Source: Synechococcaceae bacterium WBB_10_009 (GTDB lineage: Bacteria > Cyanobacteriota > Cyanobacteriia > PCC-6307 > Cyanobiaceae). Taken from it: DNA of 35,201 bases. This document shows, piece after piece, positions 7,344 to 15,277 of this stretch; within the stretch, counting starts at the first letter, position 1; every line of letters starts with the position of its first letter. Position numbers and translations under genes: made by a program. The notes beneath the pieces were generated by a model. The model was given only the letters and a program-made list of their open reading frames with translations, did no database searches and was not told the origin of the DNA. The stretch covers positions 1 to 35,201 of the forward strand of contig RHBP01000002.1 of NCBI GenBank assembly GCA_010030955.1. Direction: 5' to 3'.

Positions 7344-8287
7344 GCGGAACCCCATTCGACGAGGTGCAGCGCGGACACCTGCTCACCGAGCAGCCCCATC
7401 CCCGCAGCACCGATCTCGATGCCCTCAGCACCGCTGCGCTGGTGGAGCTCTTTTGCGACGAGGACCGCCGCCCCCAGGAGGCCGTCGCCGCCGCGGCGCC
7501 GGCCCTGGCCCAGGCCATCGATGCCATCACCGCGCGCCTGGCCCGCGGCGGTCGGCTGTTCTACCTGGGGGCGGGGACATCCGGTCGCCTGGGGGTTCTG
7601 GATGCGGCGGAATGTCCGCCCACCTTCTGCAGCCCACCTGAGTTGGTGCAGGGGGTGCTGGCCGGCGGTGCCGCGGCCCTGCTGCGCAGCTCCGAGGGCC
7701 TGGAGGACCTGCGCGATGCCGGCGGGCGCGACGACCTGGTGGCCCGCGGACTCCAGCCGGGCGATGCCCTGGTGGGCATCGCCGCCGGTGGCACCACCCC
7801 CTACGTGCACGGTGGACTGGCCCACGCCCAACAGATTGGTGCCCTCGCCATTGCCATGGCCTGCGTGCCTCAGGACCAGGTGACGATGCCCTGCGACATC
7901 GACATCCGGCTGCTGACGGGCCCGGAGTTGCTGGCGGGCTCCACACGGTTAAAGGCCGGCACCGCCACCAAGATGGCCCTCAACATCCTCAGCACCGGCG
8001 TGATGGTGCGGCTGGGGAAGGTCTACGGCAACCGCATGGTGGACGTGGCGGTGACCAACAGCAAACTCGAGGACCGGGCCCTGCGCATGCTCCAGGACCT
8101 CGGTGGCATCCCACGCCCGCAGGGGCGCCAGTGGCTGCAGCGCAGCGGCGGCTCGGTGAAGGTGGCGTTGTTGATGGCCACCTCTGGCCTCAGCTTCGAA
8201 CGGGCCCAGGCGCTCCTGCACCGCTGCCAGGGGCAGTTGCGCCAGGCCCTGGCGGAGGCGCCTCAGCCGCCGAACGGCCCCCAGTAG
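7340..8287 (+). CDS. murQ: N-acetylmuramic acid 6-phosphate etherase
   Basis: A 315-residue SIS-domain lyase that removes D-lactate from MurNAc-6-phosphate to give GlcNAc-6-phosphate in peptidoglycan recycling. The sugar-phosphate-binding SIS core is clear (GRLFYLGAGTSGRLGVLDAAECPP, with E91 in the position of the catalytic acid; GIAAGGTTPYVHG; GSTRLKAGTATKMALNILST; VTNSKLEDRALRML). Length and motifs agree with the MurQ family over the whole protein. It starts with GTG overlapping the DUF3110 stop and converges with mtnP, the two 3' ends overlapping by 25 bases (8263-8287). No MurNAc kinase or PTS importer is beside it, so the source of MurNAc-6-phosphate is not shown here. Confidence 0.93.
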   Translation: MSGTPFDEVQRGHLLTEQPHPRSTDLDALSTAALVELFCDEDRRPQEAVAAAAPALAQAIDAITARLARGGRLFYLGAGTSGRLGVLDAAECPPTFCSPPELVQGVLAGGAAALLRSSEGLEDLRDAGGRDDLVARGLQPGDALVGIAAGGTTPYVHGGLAHAQQIGALAIAMACVPQDQVTMPCDIDIRLLTGPELLAGSTRLKAGTATKMALNILSTGVMVRLGKVYGNRMVDVAVTNSKLEDRALRMLQDLGGIPRPQGRQWLQRSGGSVKVALLMATSGLSFERAQALLHRCQGQLRQALAEAPQPPNGPQ

Positions 8288-9183
8288 GGCTGGGTCAGCA
8301 GGTCGAGCCGGCGGCGGGTTTCCGCGGGCACGTGCTCCTGTGGGGTCATCAGCGCATCCCGCAGGGCGCCGTGGGCGCTGCTGGTGGGCCGCAGGGCCGC
8401 CACCCGCTCGGCGGTGATGCGCACGATTTGGGTGGCCAGGGCCGCGTTGGCCCGCAGGTTGGCGATCACCATGTCGACCGTGACGCTGTCGTGGCCCTCA
8501 AACCAGCAGTCGTAATCGGTGGCCATGGCGAGGGTGGCGTAGGCGATCTCCGCCTCCCGGGCCAGCCGCGCCTCGGTGTGGTTGGTCATCCCGATCACGG
8601 AGCAGCCCCAGGAGCGGTAGAGCTGCGATTCCGCCCGGGTGGAGAAGGCGGGACCCTCCATGCACAGGTAGGTGCCCCCCCGATGCAGGGTGCGATCGGC
8701 GGGCATCAGGCTGTCCGCCACATCCGCCAGCAGGCGGCTGAGGGCCGGGCAGAACGGATCGGCGAAGGTCACGTGGGCCACCGCCCCCTGGCCGAAGAAG
8801 CTCAGGGGCCGCTGGTGTGTGCGGTCGATGAATTGATCGGGCACCACCATGTCCAGGGGGCGCACCGCCTCCTGCAGCGATCCCACCGCCGAGGGCGAGA
8901 GGATCCAGCGCACCCCCAGGGATCGCATCGCCCAGATGTTGGCGCGGTAGGGCACCTCCGTGGGCAACAGGGTGTGGTGACGGCCATGGCGCGCCAAAAA
9001 CACCACCTCCATGCCCCCCAGACGCCCCAGCCGCAGGCTGTCGGAGGGGGCGCCAAAGGGGGTGTCAACGGTGAGCTCCTGGATCTCCTCCAGGCCTTCC
9101 ATCGCATACAGGCCGCTCCCCCCCAGCACCCCAAGCCGCGCCTGGCTGAGATCGGTGCTGCTGGGGCCGGTCATGGCGATCAA
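8263..9183 (-). CDS. mtnP: S-methyl-5'-thioadenosine phosphorylase
   Basis: A 306-residue purine-nucleoside-phosphorylase-family enzyme that splits methylthioadenosine with phosphate into adenine and methylthioribose-1-phosphate (polyamine by-product and methionine salvage). The phosphate-binding start VLGGSGLYAMEGLE, FLARHGRHHTLLPTEVPYRANIWAM, CMEGPAFSTRAESQLYRSWG and VIGMTNHTEARLAREAE are all in place. Two in-frame ATGs exist, 9183 and 9174; a TAGAAG box at 9201-9196 fits the inner one slightly better. The promoter region is shared with the divergent cyclophilin. The 3' end overlaps that of murQ on the other strand. Confidence 0.93.
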   Translation of the reverse strand: MIAMTGPSSTDLSQARLGVLGGSGLYAMEGLEEIQELTVDTPFGAPSDSLRLGRLGGMEVVFLARHGRHHTLLPTEVPYRANIWAMRSLGVRWILSPSAVGSLQEAVRPLDMVVPDQFIDRTHQRPLSFFGQGAVAHVTFADPFCPALSRLLADVADSLMPADRTLHRGGTYLCMEGPAFSTRAESQLYRSWGCSVIGMTNHTEARLAREAEIAYATLAMATDYDCWFEGHDSVTVDMVIANLRANAALATQIVRITAERVAALRPTSSAHGALRDALMTPQEHVPAETRRRLDLLTQPYWGPFGG

Positions 9184-9211
9184 GCGGATTCAACCCTTCT
9201 ACCGGAGCGCC

Positions 9212-9217
9212 CATACT
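9212..9217 (+). promoter_or_regulatory. candidate -10 element of the cyclophilin gene
   Basis: CATACT, 25 nt before the GTG start, with a weak TTCAAC 17 nt further upstream (9189-9194). Position agrees with the other -10 candidates in this window. Confidence 0.35.
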
Positions 9218-9242
9218 GATCCGGTGTGCTCTTGATGCCCCC

Positions 9243-9683
9243 GTGACCAAAGCCCTGATGGAGACCGACGCCGGCACCATCGAACTGGAGCTGTTCGACG
9301 CCGACGCCCCCAACACCGTGGCCAATTTTGTGAAGCTGGCCAACGAGGGCTTCTACGACGGTCTGGCGTTCCACCGTGTGATCCCCGGCTTCATGGCCCA
9401 GGGAGGCTGCCCCAACAGCCGTGAGGGCGCACGCGGCATGGCGGGCACCGGCGGCCCCGGTTACCAGATCGACTGCGAAATCAACGGCCAGAAGCATCAG
9501 GCCGGCACCCTGGCCATGGCCCACGCCGGCCGCAACACCGGCGGCTCGCAGTTCTACATCTGCCACGAGGCCCAGCCCCACCTCGATGGGGTGCACACCG
9601 TGTTCGGCCTCACCGGCAACATGGATGTGGTGCTGGCCCTCAAGAACGGCAGCCGCATCAACAAGGTGAGCATCCAGGCCTGA
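9243..9683 (+). CDS. peptidyl-prolyl cis-trans isomerase (cyclophilin type)
   Basis: A 146-residue single-domain cyclophilin that isomerises Xaa-Pro bonds during folding. Active-site blocks are complete: GLAFHRVIPGFMAQGG (catalytic Arg in FHR), GTLAMAHAGRNTGGSQFYI and LDGVHTVFG. There is no signal peptide or membrane segment, so it is cytoplasmic (PpiB-like). The start is GTG at 9243, directly before the conserved TKALMETDAGTIELELF; no upstream ATG is in frame nearby. It is divergent from mtnP and convergent with ribBA, so it is likely monocistronic. Confidence 0.93.
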   Translation: MTKALMETDAGTIELELFDADAPNTVANFVKLANEGFYDGLAFHRVIPGFMAQGGCPNSREGARGMAGTGGPGYQIDCEINGQKHQAGTLAMAHAGRNTGGSQFYICHEAQPHLDGVHTVFGLTGNMDVVLALKNGSRINKVSIQA

Positions 9684-9700
9684 CGGGCTTGCTGCCCTGA

Positions 9701-11281
9701 TCAGCACCAGCGCATCAGCGTGCCCGCATCCACCCGCAGCTGCGGGCTCGCCGCCTGCAGCTCCACCAGCGGGCGGCGCTGGGCCTCCAGCGTGCTGCTG
9801 GGGTGGGCGCTGCGCTGGCTGTCGGGTGCCAACAACAGGCTGACGCTCTGGGTCGACGACCAGGCCGCCATGCGTTGCAGCCCCTCCGCCAGCAGCGCCG
9901 CGTTGCCCCCCTCCACCAGCACCGCCAGCTGCGGCTGATCCAGCAGCGCCAGCACCCGGGCGTGCTCCTCCCGCTCGAGCACCACCCCGTGTTGCTCCGC
10001 CCACTGGCGCAGGTCCTGCAGCCGCTCGGCCACCAACGTTCCGGTGCTGTCGCCGCCCACGGCGGTGCCGCCGCCGTTGCTGCCCATGGTCCAGGCCAGC
10101 ACGGCCGCGGGCCCCTCCTGGCCGCCGGGATCCATCAGGTGCCCCAATTTGGTGCGCTTGGTCTGCAGGTAGGCGGCGTTGTGCTGGCTGGCGTCCATCA
10201 CCAGCGGCACCCGATCCTCCACCTGCAGGCCATAGCCACCGAGGCCGGCGATCTTGCGGGGGTTGTTGGTGATCAGGCGCAGCCGGTGGATCCCCAGGTC
10301 GCTAAGGATCTGCGCGCCAACGCCGTAGTTGCGCAGGTCGGCGGGGAACCCCAAGCGTTCGTTGGCCTCCACGGTGTCCAGTCCGCCGTCCTGCAGCGAG
10401 TAGGCCCGCAGTTTGTTGATCAGGCCGATGCCGCGCCCCTCCTGACGGAGATACACCACCACCCCTTCGCCGGCGGCTTCGATCATTCGCAGGGCCGCCT
10501 CCAGCTGCGGCCGGCAATCACAGCGCAGGGAGCCGAAGGCGTCGCCGGTGAGGCATTCGCTGTGCACCCGCACCAGCACCGGATGGTCGGCCTGCTCCGG
10601 TTGCCCCTTCACGATGGCCACGTGCTCGCTGCCGTCGAGTTCGTTGCGGTAGCCGATGGCGCGGAACTGGCCGAAGGCGCTGGGCAGATCCGCCACCGCC
10701 TGCCTCCGCACGAACCGCTCGGTGTCGAGGCGGTAGCGGATCAGGTCGGCGATGTTGATCAGGCGCAACTGGTGCCGCCGGGCGTACTCCACCAGTTGGG
10801 GCAGGCGGGCCATGGAGCCGTCGCCGTTCTGGATTTCACAGATCACCCCGGCGGGATAGAGCCCCGCCAGCCGGGAGAGATCCACGGCCGCTTCGGTGTG
10901 GCCGGCCCGTTTGAGCACCCCCCCCTGCTTCGCCCGCAGCGGAAAGATGTGGCCCGGCCGCCGCAGGTCCGCCGGACGGCTTTGGGGGTGGATGGCCACC
11001 TGGATGGTGCGGGCGCGATCGTCGGCGGAAATGCCCGTGCTCACGCCGTGTTCCGGCCCGGCATCCACGCTCACCGTGAAGGCGGTCTGGTTGCTGTCGG
11101 TGTTGCGGTCGACCATCAGCGGCAGGTCGAGCGCATCCAGCCGTTCCCCCTCCATCGCCAGGCAGATCAGCCCCCGCGCTTCGGTGGCCATGAAATTGAT
11201 CTGCTCCGGCGTGGCGAACTGCGCCGCGCAGATCAGATCGCCTTCGTTTTCTCGGTTTTCGTCGTCCACCACCACCACCAT
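9701..11281 (-). CDS. ribBA: bifunctional 3,4-dihydroxy-2-butanone-4-phosphate synthase / GTP cyclohydrolase II
   Basis: A 526-residue fusion catalysing both entry steps of riboflavin synthesis. The N-terminal RibB domain shows DDENRENEGDLICAAQFATPEQ. The RibA domain has the zinc motif in SECLTGDAFGSLRCDCRPQLE and the GTP-binding YLRQEGRGIGL. After GHLMDPGG (about residue 383) comes a ~140-residue C-terminal extension not needed for either reaction. The first standard start codon is ATG 11281, but conserved RibB sequence (QFDSIADGLAAIRNGE) continues in frame upstream to about 11347. The true start is therefore probably earlier: a CTG at 11347, or a GTG at 11361 if a C is missing from the 7-base run at 11347-11353. 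Confidence 0.93.
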   Translation of the reverse strand: MVVVVDDENRENEGDLICAAQFATPEQINFMATEARGLICLAMEGERLDALDLPLMVDRNTDSNQTAFTVSVDAGPEHGVSTGISADDRARTIQVAIHPQSRPADLRRPGHIFPLRAKQGGVLKRAGHTEAAVDLSRLAGLYPAGVICEIQNGDGSMARLPQLVEYARRHQLRLINIADLIRYRLDTERFVRRQAVADLPSAFGQFRAIGYRNELDGSEHVAIVKGQPEQADHPVLVRVHSECLTGDAFGSLRCDCRPQLEAALRMIEAAGEGVVVYLRQEGRGIGLINKLRAYSLQDGGLDTVEANERLGFPADLRNYGVGAQILSDLGIHRLRLITNNPRKIAGLGGYGLQVEDRVPLVMDASQHNAAYLQTKRTKLGHLMDPGGQEGPAAVLAWTMGSNGGGTAVGGDSTGTLVAERLQDLRQWAEQHGVVLEREEHARVLALLDQPQLAVLVEGGNAALLAEGLQRMAAWSSTQSVSLLLAPDSQRSAHPSSTLEAQRRPLVELQAASPQLRVDAGTLMRWC

Positions 11282-11374
11282 CTCGCCATTGCGGATCGCG
11301 GCCAGGCCGTCGGCGATGCTGTCGAACTGCAGGGCTGGCTGGGTCAGGGGGGGAGGAGCACGGGGCCCCGGGTG

Positions 11375-11402
11375 CTGTCACTTTTATAAAGCCCGGTACG
11401 AT
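11375..11402 (+). promoter_or_regulatory. candidate promoter of argC
   Basis: CTGTCA (11375-11380) and TACGAT (11397-11402) with a 16-bp spacer; the -10 ends 22 nt before the argC ATG. It interleaves with the divergent ribBA -10, so the two promoters may compete. Confidence 0.45.
11383..11388 (-). promoter_or_regulatory. candidate -10 element of ribBA
   Basis: TATAAA on the minus strand, 35 nt upstream of the in-frame CTG at 11347 and 101 nt upstream of the ATG at 11281. Its position implies translation starting well before the ATG. No good -35 is seen. Confidence 0.4.
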
Positions 11403-11424
11403 CTGGCGTTGCGGGAGTCCAGCC

Positions 11425-12489
11425 ATGGCCAGCCATCGGGTTGCGGTGATCGGCGCCTCCGGGTATGGCGGCCTGCAGACCCTGCGCCTGCTGCAGGGGC
11501 ACCCGGCCCTGGAGGTGACCTTCCTCGGCGGCGAGCGCAGCAGCGGCAAGCGCTGGAGTGAACTGACCCCCTTCCTGCCCCTGCCGGGCGACCCGGTGGT
11601 GCAGGCCCCCGAGCCCGACGCCATCGCCGCCAGCGCCGACCTGGCGGTGTTGAGCCTGCCCAACGGCTTGGCCTCCCAATTGGTCCCCCCCCTGCTGGAG
11701 CGGGGCGTCAAGGTGGTGGACCTCTCCGCCGACTACCGCTACAGCGCCCTGACCCAGTGGAAGGAGGTCTACGGCACCGAGGCCAGCCGCTTCCCCCGCA
11801 GCGATGACCACCTCTGCGCTGAGGCGGTGTATGGCCTGGTGGAGTGGGAGCAGGAGCGCATCGCCGCCGCCCGGCTGGTGGCCGCCCCTGGCTGCTTCCC
11901 CACCGCCAGCCTGCTGGCCCTCACCCCCCTGCTCAAGCAGGGTCTGATTGAAACCACGGGCATCGTCATTGACGCCAAGACCGGCACCAGCGGCGGCGGC
12001 CGTGCCGCCAAGGAGCACCTGCTGCTGGCGGAGGCTTCCGAGGGCGTGGCCCCCTACGGCGTGGTGGGCCACCGCCACACCAGTGAAATCGAGCAGCTGT
12101 GCAGCCGCGCGGCCGGCTCCAGCATTCAGCTGCAGTTCACCCCCCACCTGATCCCGATGGTGCGGGGGCTGCTGGCCACCGTCTATGGCCGCCTGCGCGA
12201 CCCCGGCCTCACCGCCGAGGACATCACCACGGTGTTGGGGGCCGCCTACCGCCATGCCGCCGGCGTCGAGGTGCTGCCCGTGGGCACCTACCCCTCCACC
12301 AAATGGGTTCGCCAGACCAACCGGGCCCTGTTGTCGGTGCAGGTGGACGGGCGCACGGGCCAGCTGATCGTGCTCAGCGCCATCGACAACATGGTCAAGG
12401 GTCAGGCTGGCCAGGGGGTGCAGTGCCTCAACCTGATGGTGGGCCTACCGGCGGACACCGGCCTGCCGCTGCTGCCCTTCTACCCCTGA
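11425..12489 (+). CDS. argC: N-acetyl-gamma-glutamyl-phosphate reductase
   Basis: A 354-residue NADPH-dependent reductase, third step of arginine synthesis, making N-acetylglutamate semialdehyde. The N-terminal Rossmann motif (VAVIGASGYGGLQTLRLL), the catalytic Cys157 in VAAPGCFPTASLLAL, DAKTGTSGGGRA, the HRHTSEIEQ region and the C-terminal GQAGQGVQCLNLM are typical of the single-function bacterial type. Length is as expected (about 345-355). ATG 11425 is used. No other arg gene is adjacent, as is common in cyanobacteria. It converges with purN after 4 bases. Confidence 0.95.
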   Translation: MASHRVAVIGASGYGGLQTLRLLQGHPALEVTFLGGERSSGKRWSELTPFLPLPGDPVVQAPEPDAIAASADLAVLSLPNGLASQLVPPLLERGVKVVDLSADYRYSALTQWKEVYGTEASRFPRSDDHLCAEAVYGLVEWEQERIAAARLVAAPGCFPTASLLALTPLLKQGLIETTGIVIDAKTGTSGGGRAAKEHLLLAEASEGVAPYGVVGHRHTSEIEQLCSRAAGSSIQLQFTPHLIPMVRGLLATVYGRLRDPGLTAEDITTVLGAAYRHAAGVEVLPVGTYPSTKWVRQTNRALLSVQVDGRTGQLIVLSAIDNMVKGQAGQGVQCLNLMVGLPADTGLPLLPFYP

Positions 12490-12493
12490 GCGC

Positions 12494-13120
12494 TCAGGCC
12501 TGAGCGGACCCCAGCAGACCCGACCGTTGGGCCGCCAGCAGCACCGCCAGCGGCAGGATCCGGTGCTCCTGGCGGTGGATGCGCGCCGCCAGGCTCTCGA
12601 TGGTGTCCCCGCTGGCGATGGGCACCGCCGCCTGCACCAGGATCGGCCCGCTGTCCACCTCCAGGTGCACCAGGTGGGCGCTGCAGCCGGTGAGGGTGAC
12701 ACCCGCCGCCAGGGCTTGCTCCACGGCCCGGGCGCCGCGGAAGCTGGGCAGCAGGGAGGGGTGGATGTTCACCAGCCGGTCGGGAAATGCCGCGATCAGT
12801 TCGGCGGTCACGATCCGCATCCAGCCCGCCATCACCACCAGGTCCACCGCTGCCCCCTGGAGGCTGTCCACCAGGGCCCGGTCCAGGGCTTCGCGGCTGC
12901 CGTAACGACGGTGGTCGTGCAGGGTGCAGGGCACGTTGAGCCGTGCGGCCCGTTGCTCGGCGCCGCAGCCGGGGTTGTTCACCACCAGCAGGGCCACCTC
13001 CGCCGGCAGGGCATCGGCCCGGCAGGCCTCCACCAGCGCCTCAAAGTTGCTGCCCGATCCCGAGGCCAGCACCCCCAACCGCAGCGGGCGCAGCGGCGCC
13101 GGGGGCTGTGACGGTGGCAA
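12494..13120 (-). CDS. purN: phosphoribosylglycinamide formyltransferase (GART)
   Basis: A ~208-residue folate-dependent enzyme that formylates GAR in purine synthesis. The core begins LRLGVLASGSGSNFEAL. The catalytic Asn-His-Asp triad lies in VNIHPSLLPSFRGARAVEQAL and the Asp of HLVHLEVDSGPIL. The start is uncertain. TTG 13120 leaves 16 residues before the core and fits a TAGCGA box 26 nt upstream. ATG 13186 would add 22 residues and overlap the 5' end of the divergent DUF1257 gene. The frame stays open far upstream only because of base composition. The gene converges with argC. Confidence 0.9.
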   Translation of the reverse strand: MPPSQPPAPLRPLRLGVLASGSGSNFEALVEACRADALPAEVALLVVNNPGCGAEQRAARLNVPCTLHDHRRYGSREALDRALVDSLQGAAVDLVVMAGWMRIVTAELIAAFPDRLVNIHPSLLPSFRGARAVEQALAAGVTLTGCSAHLVHLEVDSGPILVQAAVPIASGDTIESLAARIHRQEHRILPLAVLLAAQRSGLLGSAQA

Positions 13121-13149
13121 CGGCCACTGGACGGCCCTATCGAGCTCGC

Positions 13150-13155
13150 TAGGGT
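13150..13155 (+). promoter_or_regulatory. candidate -10 of the DUF1257 gene, back to back with purN -10
   Basis: TAGGGT ends 22 nt before the ATG at 13178. The CTAG core is shared with a minus-strand TAGCGA (13152-13147) that ends 26 nt before the purN TTG, suggesting a bidirectional site. Confidence 0.4.
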
Positions 13156-13177
13156 CTGAAAAAGCGGGCGTCGGGCC

Positions 13178-13546
13178 ATGTCCCATCTCTCCATCCTGCC
13201 AACGGTTTTGCGCGACGAAACCCTGTTGGAAGCTGCGCTGCGGGAACTCAGGCTGCCGGTGCTGCACGGGGGATCCCTGCCGGGCTTCGCCGGTGAGGCG
13301 GAGCCGGTGCTGCTGCAGACCGAACTGGCCGGTGGACTGCGGATCGGCTGGCGGCGCCAGGGCGATGGCTCCCTGGCCCTGGTGGGCGACCTGCAACGCC
13401 TCGGTCGCACCCAGTCGCCCCAGCAGCTGATTGGGCGCATCACCCGCTGCTACGCCACCCTGCAGGCCCTGCGCTGTGCCGCTGAGCCTTGGGCCACTGG
13501 CGACCATCCGGTGTCGGTTCAGGTGTCGGTTCAAGGGCCGGCCTGA
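13178..13546 (+). CDS. ycf35: DUF1257 (Ycf35-like) protein
   Basis: A 122-residue protein starting MSHLSILPTVLRDETLLEAALRELRLPV, which matches the start of Ycf35/DUF1257 proteins conserved in cyanobacteria and algal plastids. The rest (GGLRIGWRRQGDGSLALVGDL, then RITRCYATLQAL) fits the family's short alpha-beta pattern. The biochemical role is unknown, and no signal peptide or membrane segment is present. The ATG lies 22 nt after a TAGGGT box. An M61 peptidase gene follows 6 bases downstream, so the two are probably co-transcribed. Confidence 0.7.
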   Translation: MSHLSILPTVLRDETLLEAALRELRLPVLHGGSLPGFAGEAEPVLLQTELAGGLRIGWRRQGDGSLALVGDLQRLGRTQSPQQLIGRITRCYATLQALRCAAEPWATGDHPVSVQVSVQGPA

Positions 13547-13552
13547 GCGGCG

Positions 13553-15277
13553 GTGGTTTCGATCCAGCTCGATTGCCGTGACCCCCATCGCCATCTGGTG
13601 GGGGTTCGGCTCACCGTTAGCCCCCAGCGCCGATCCCTGCGGCTGCAACTGCCCTGCTGGACCCCCGGCTCCTATTTGATTCGCGATTACGTCCGTCATC
13701 TGGAGGGTCTGGTGGCCACCCAGGGCGAGTCCCCATTGGCCCTGCGGCGTCTCACCCCCTCCAGTTGGCAACTCCCCTGTGACCCCGACGCCGGGCCGGT
13801 GACCCTCACCTACCGGGTGATGGCCACGGAGTTGTCGGTGCGCACCTGCCACATCGACCACCAGCACGCCTTTTTGGCCCTGGCGGCCGTGGTGCTGGAG
13901 GTGGAGGGCGAGCGTTGGTCGCCCCATCGGCTGACGCTGCTGTTGCCGGAGGGTTGGACGGGCTTTGTCCCCCTGCCCGCCGACCCCGGCGGTGGCTGGC
14001 TGGCCACCAGCTTTGATCAGTTGGTGGACAGCCCGGTGGAGGCCGGGCCGCACCGGGCGCTGAGCTTTGATGTGGCCGGTGTGCCCCACCGTTGGATCAC
14101 CTGGGGGGCCTGTGCGGGCGGTGAAGGCTGGTTGATGCAGCGCTTTCCCTCGCTGCTCGATGACGTGCAGCGGGTGTGCCTGCGTTGTTGCCAGTTGATG
14201 GGGGTGGAGCGGCCCGCCAGCGATGGCTACCTGTTTGTGTTGCACCTGTTGGATGACGGCTACGGCGGCCTCGAGCACGACGACAGCACCGTGCTGGTGT
14301 ACGGCCGGCAGCGGTTGGAGCAACCCCAGGGCTACCGCCGGCTGTTGCAGCTGGTGGCCCATGAATACCTGCACCAGTGGAATGTGCGCCGCCTGCGGCC
14401 GGCCCCGTTGGCGCCGATCGACTACCAGCAGCCCGCGGTGGTGCCCAGCCTCTGGTTTGCGGAGGGGGTCACCAGCTACGTCGACCAACTGCTGCCCCTG
14501 GCCGCCGGAATCGGCGATGCCGAGGCGCTGCTGGTCGACTTGGGGGAGGACCTCAGCCGTTACCGGCTGACGCCCGGCCGGCACGTGCAGAGCCTGCGCA
14601 CCAGTGCCCAAGAGGCCTGGGTGAAGCTCTACAAGGCCGACGCCTACTCGGCCGATAGCCAGGTGAGCTACTACCTCAAGGGGGCGGTGGTGGCCCTGTG
14701 CCTCGACCTGCAACTGCGCCGTGACGGCTCCTGCCTCCCTGCGGTGCTGCAACAGCTGTGGCGGAGCCATGGCCGCTGCCGGCGCGGCTACGCCGAAGCG
14801 GACCTGCTCCAGGCCTTCACCGACCACAGCCCCGCCCTCGGCTCCCTCCTGCCCGCCTGGCTCGATGGACTCGACGATCCCGATCTGGATGGCTACCTCT
14901 GCGATGTGGGATTGCGATTGGAGGCGGAGATGGCCAGCACCCCTTGGGCGGGGATCACCACCACGGGTCAGGACGGTGCCCTCGTGGCCCAGCGGGTTTG
15001 GCGCGACGGTCCGGCCGAACGCGCCGGCCTGATGGTGGGCGATGAGATCCTGGCCCTCGACGGCCAACGGTTGCGCCAGCCCGCCCAGTGGACGGCGGCC
15101 TTGCGGGCTGGTGCGGTCCAGAGCCTGCTGATCTGCCGCCGCTCCCAGGTCCACACCTTGCCCCTGCAGCCCCTCCCCCCCACGGTGGAGCGCTACCGGC
15201 TGGTGTGCAGCGAGGCCGCCGACGCGGCCCAGTGCCATGCCCGGGAGCGCTGGCTGGCCCTGGCGGCACCATGTTGA
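13553..15277 (+). CDS. M61 family peptidase with C-terminal PDZ domain
   Basis: A 574-residue zinc aminopeptidase of the glycyl-aminopeptidase family. The N-terminal beta domain contains CWTPGSYLIRDYVRHLEG. The exopeptidase-like GGLEHDDST block precedes the zinc site H270-E-Y-L-H274 with third ligand E304 in LWFAEGVTSY, the spacing typical of M61. A PDZ domain follows at about residues 450-530 (GALVAQRVWRDGPAERAGLMVGDEIL). No signal peptide is apparent, so it is probably cytoplasmic. The start is GTG 13553 (VSIQLD), which matches the usual family start. The 3' end overlaps the amidase start by 7 bases. The physiological substrate is unknown; peptide turnover is inferred. Confidence 0.9.
   Translation: MVSIQLDCRDPHRHLVGVRLTVSPQRRSLRLQLPCWTPGSYLIRDYVRHLEGLVATQGESPLALRRLTPSSWQLPCDPDAGPVTLTYRVMATELSVRTCHIDHQHAFLALAAVVLEVEGERWSPHRLTLLLPEGWTGFVPLPADPGGGWLATSFDQLVDSPVEAGPHRALSFDVAGVPHRWITWGACAGGEGWLMQRFPSLLDDVQRVCLRCCQLMGVERPASDGYLFVLHLLDDGYGGLEHDDSTVLVYGRQRLEQPQGYRRLLQLVAHEYLHQWNVRRLRPAPLAPIDYQQPAVVPSLWFAEGVTSYVDQLLPLAAGIGDAEALLVDLGEDLSRYRLTPGRHVQSLRTSAQEAWVKLYKADAYSADSQVSYYLKGAVVALCLDLQLRRDGSCLPAVLQQLWRSHGRCRRGYAEADLLQAFTDHSPALGSLLPAWLDGLDDPDLDGYLCDVGLRLEAEMASTPWAGITTTGQDGALVAQRVWRDGPAERAGLMVGDEILALDGQRLRQPAQWTAALRAGAVQSLLICRRSQVHTLPLQPLPPTVERYRLVCSEAADAAQCHARERWLALAAPC

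Noticed and set aside
8263..8287. Overlapping 3' ends of murQ and mtnP as a possible regulatory antisense device
   Set aside because: A 25-base tail-to-tail overlap is common in compact genomes and nothing else marks it as functional.
9803..11389. A 528-codon open plus-strand frame opposite ribBA
   Set aside because: His/Gln-rich antisense translation; no motif and complete overlap with a certain gene.
12494..15238. A 914-codon open minus-strand frame running from purN back through the M61 peptidase gene
   Set aside because: Only the purN end resembles a protein family; the rest is antisense to the peptidase and is Gln/His/Gly-rich, as expected from GC-rich third positions.
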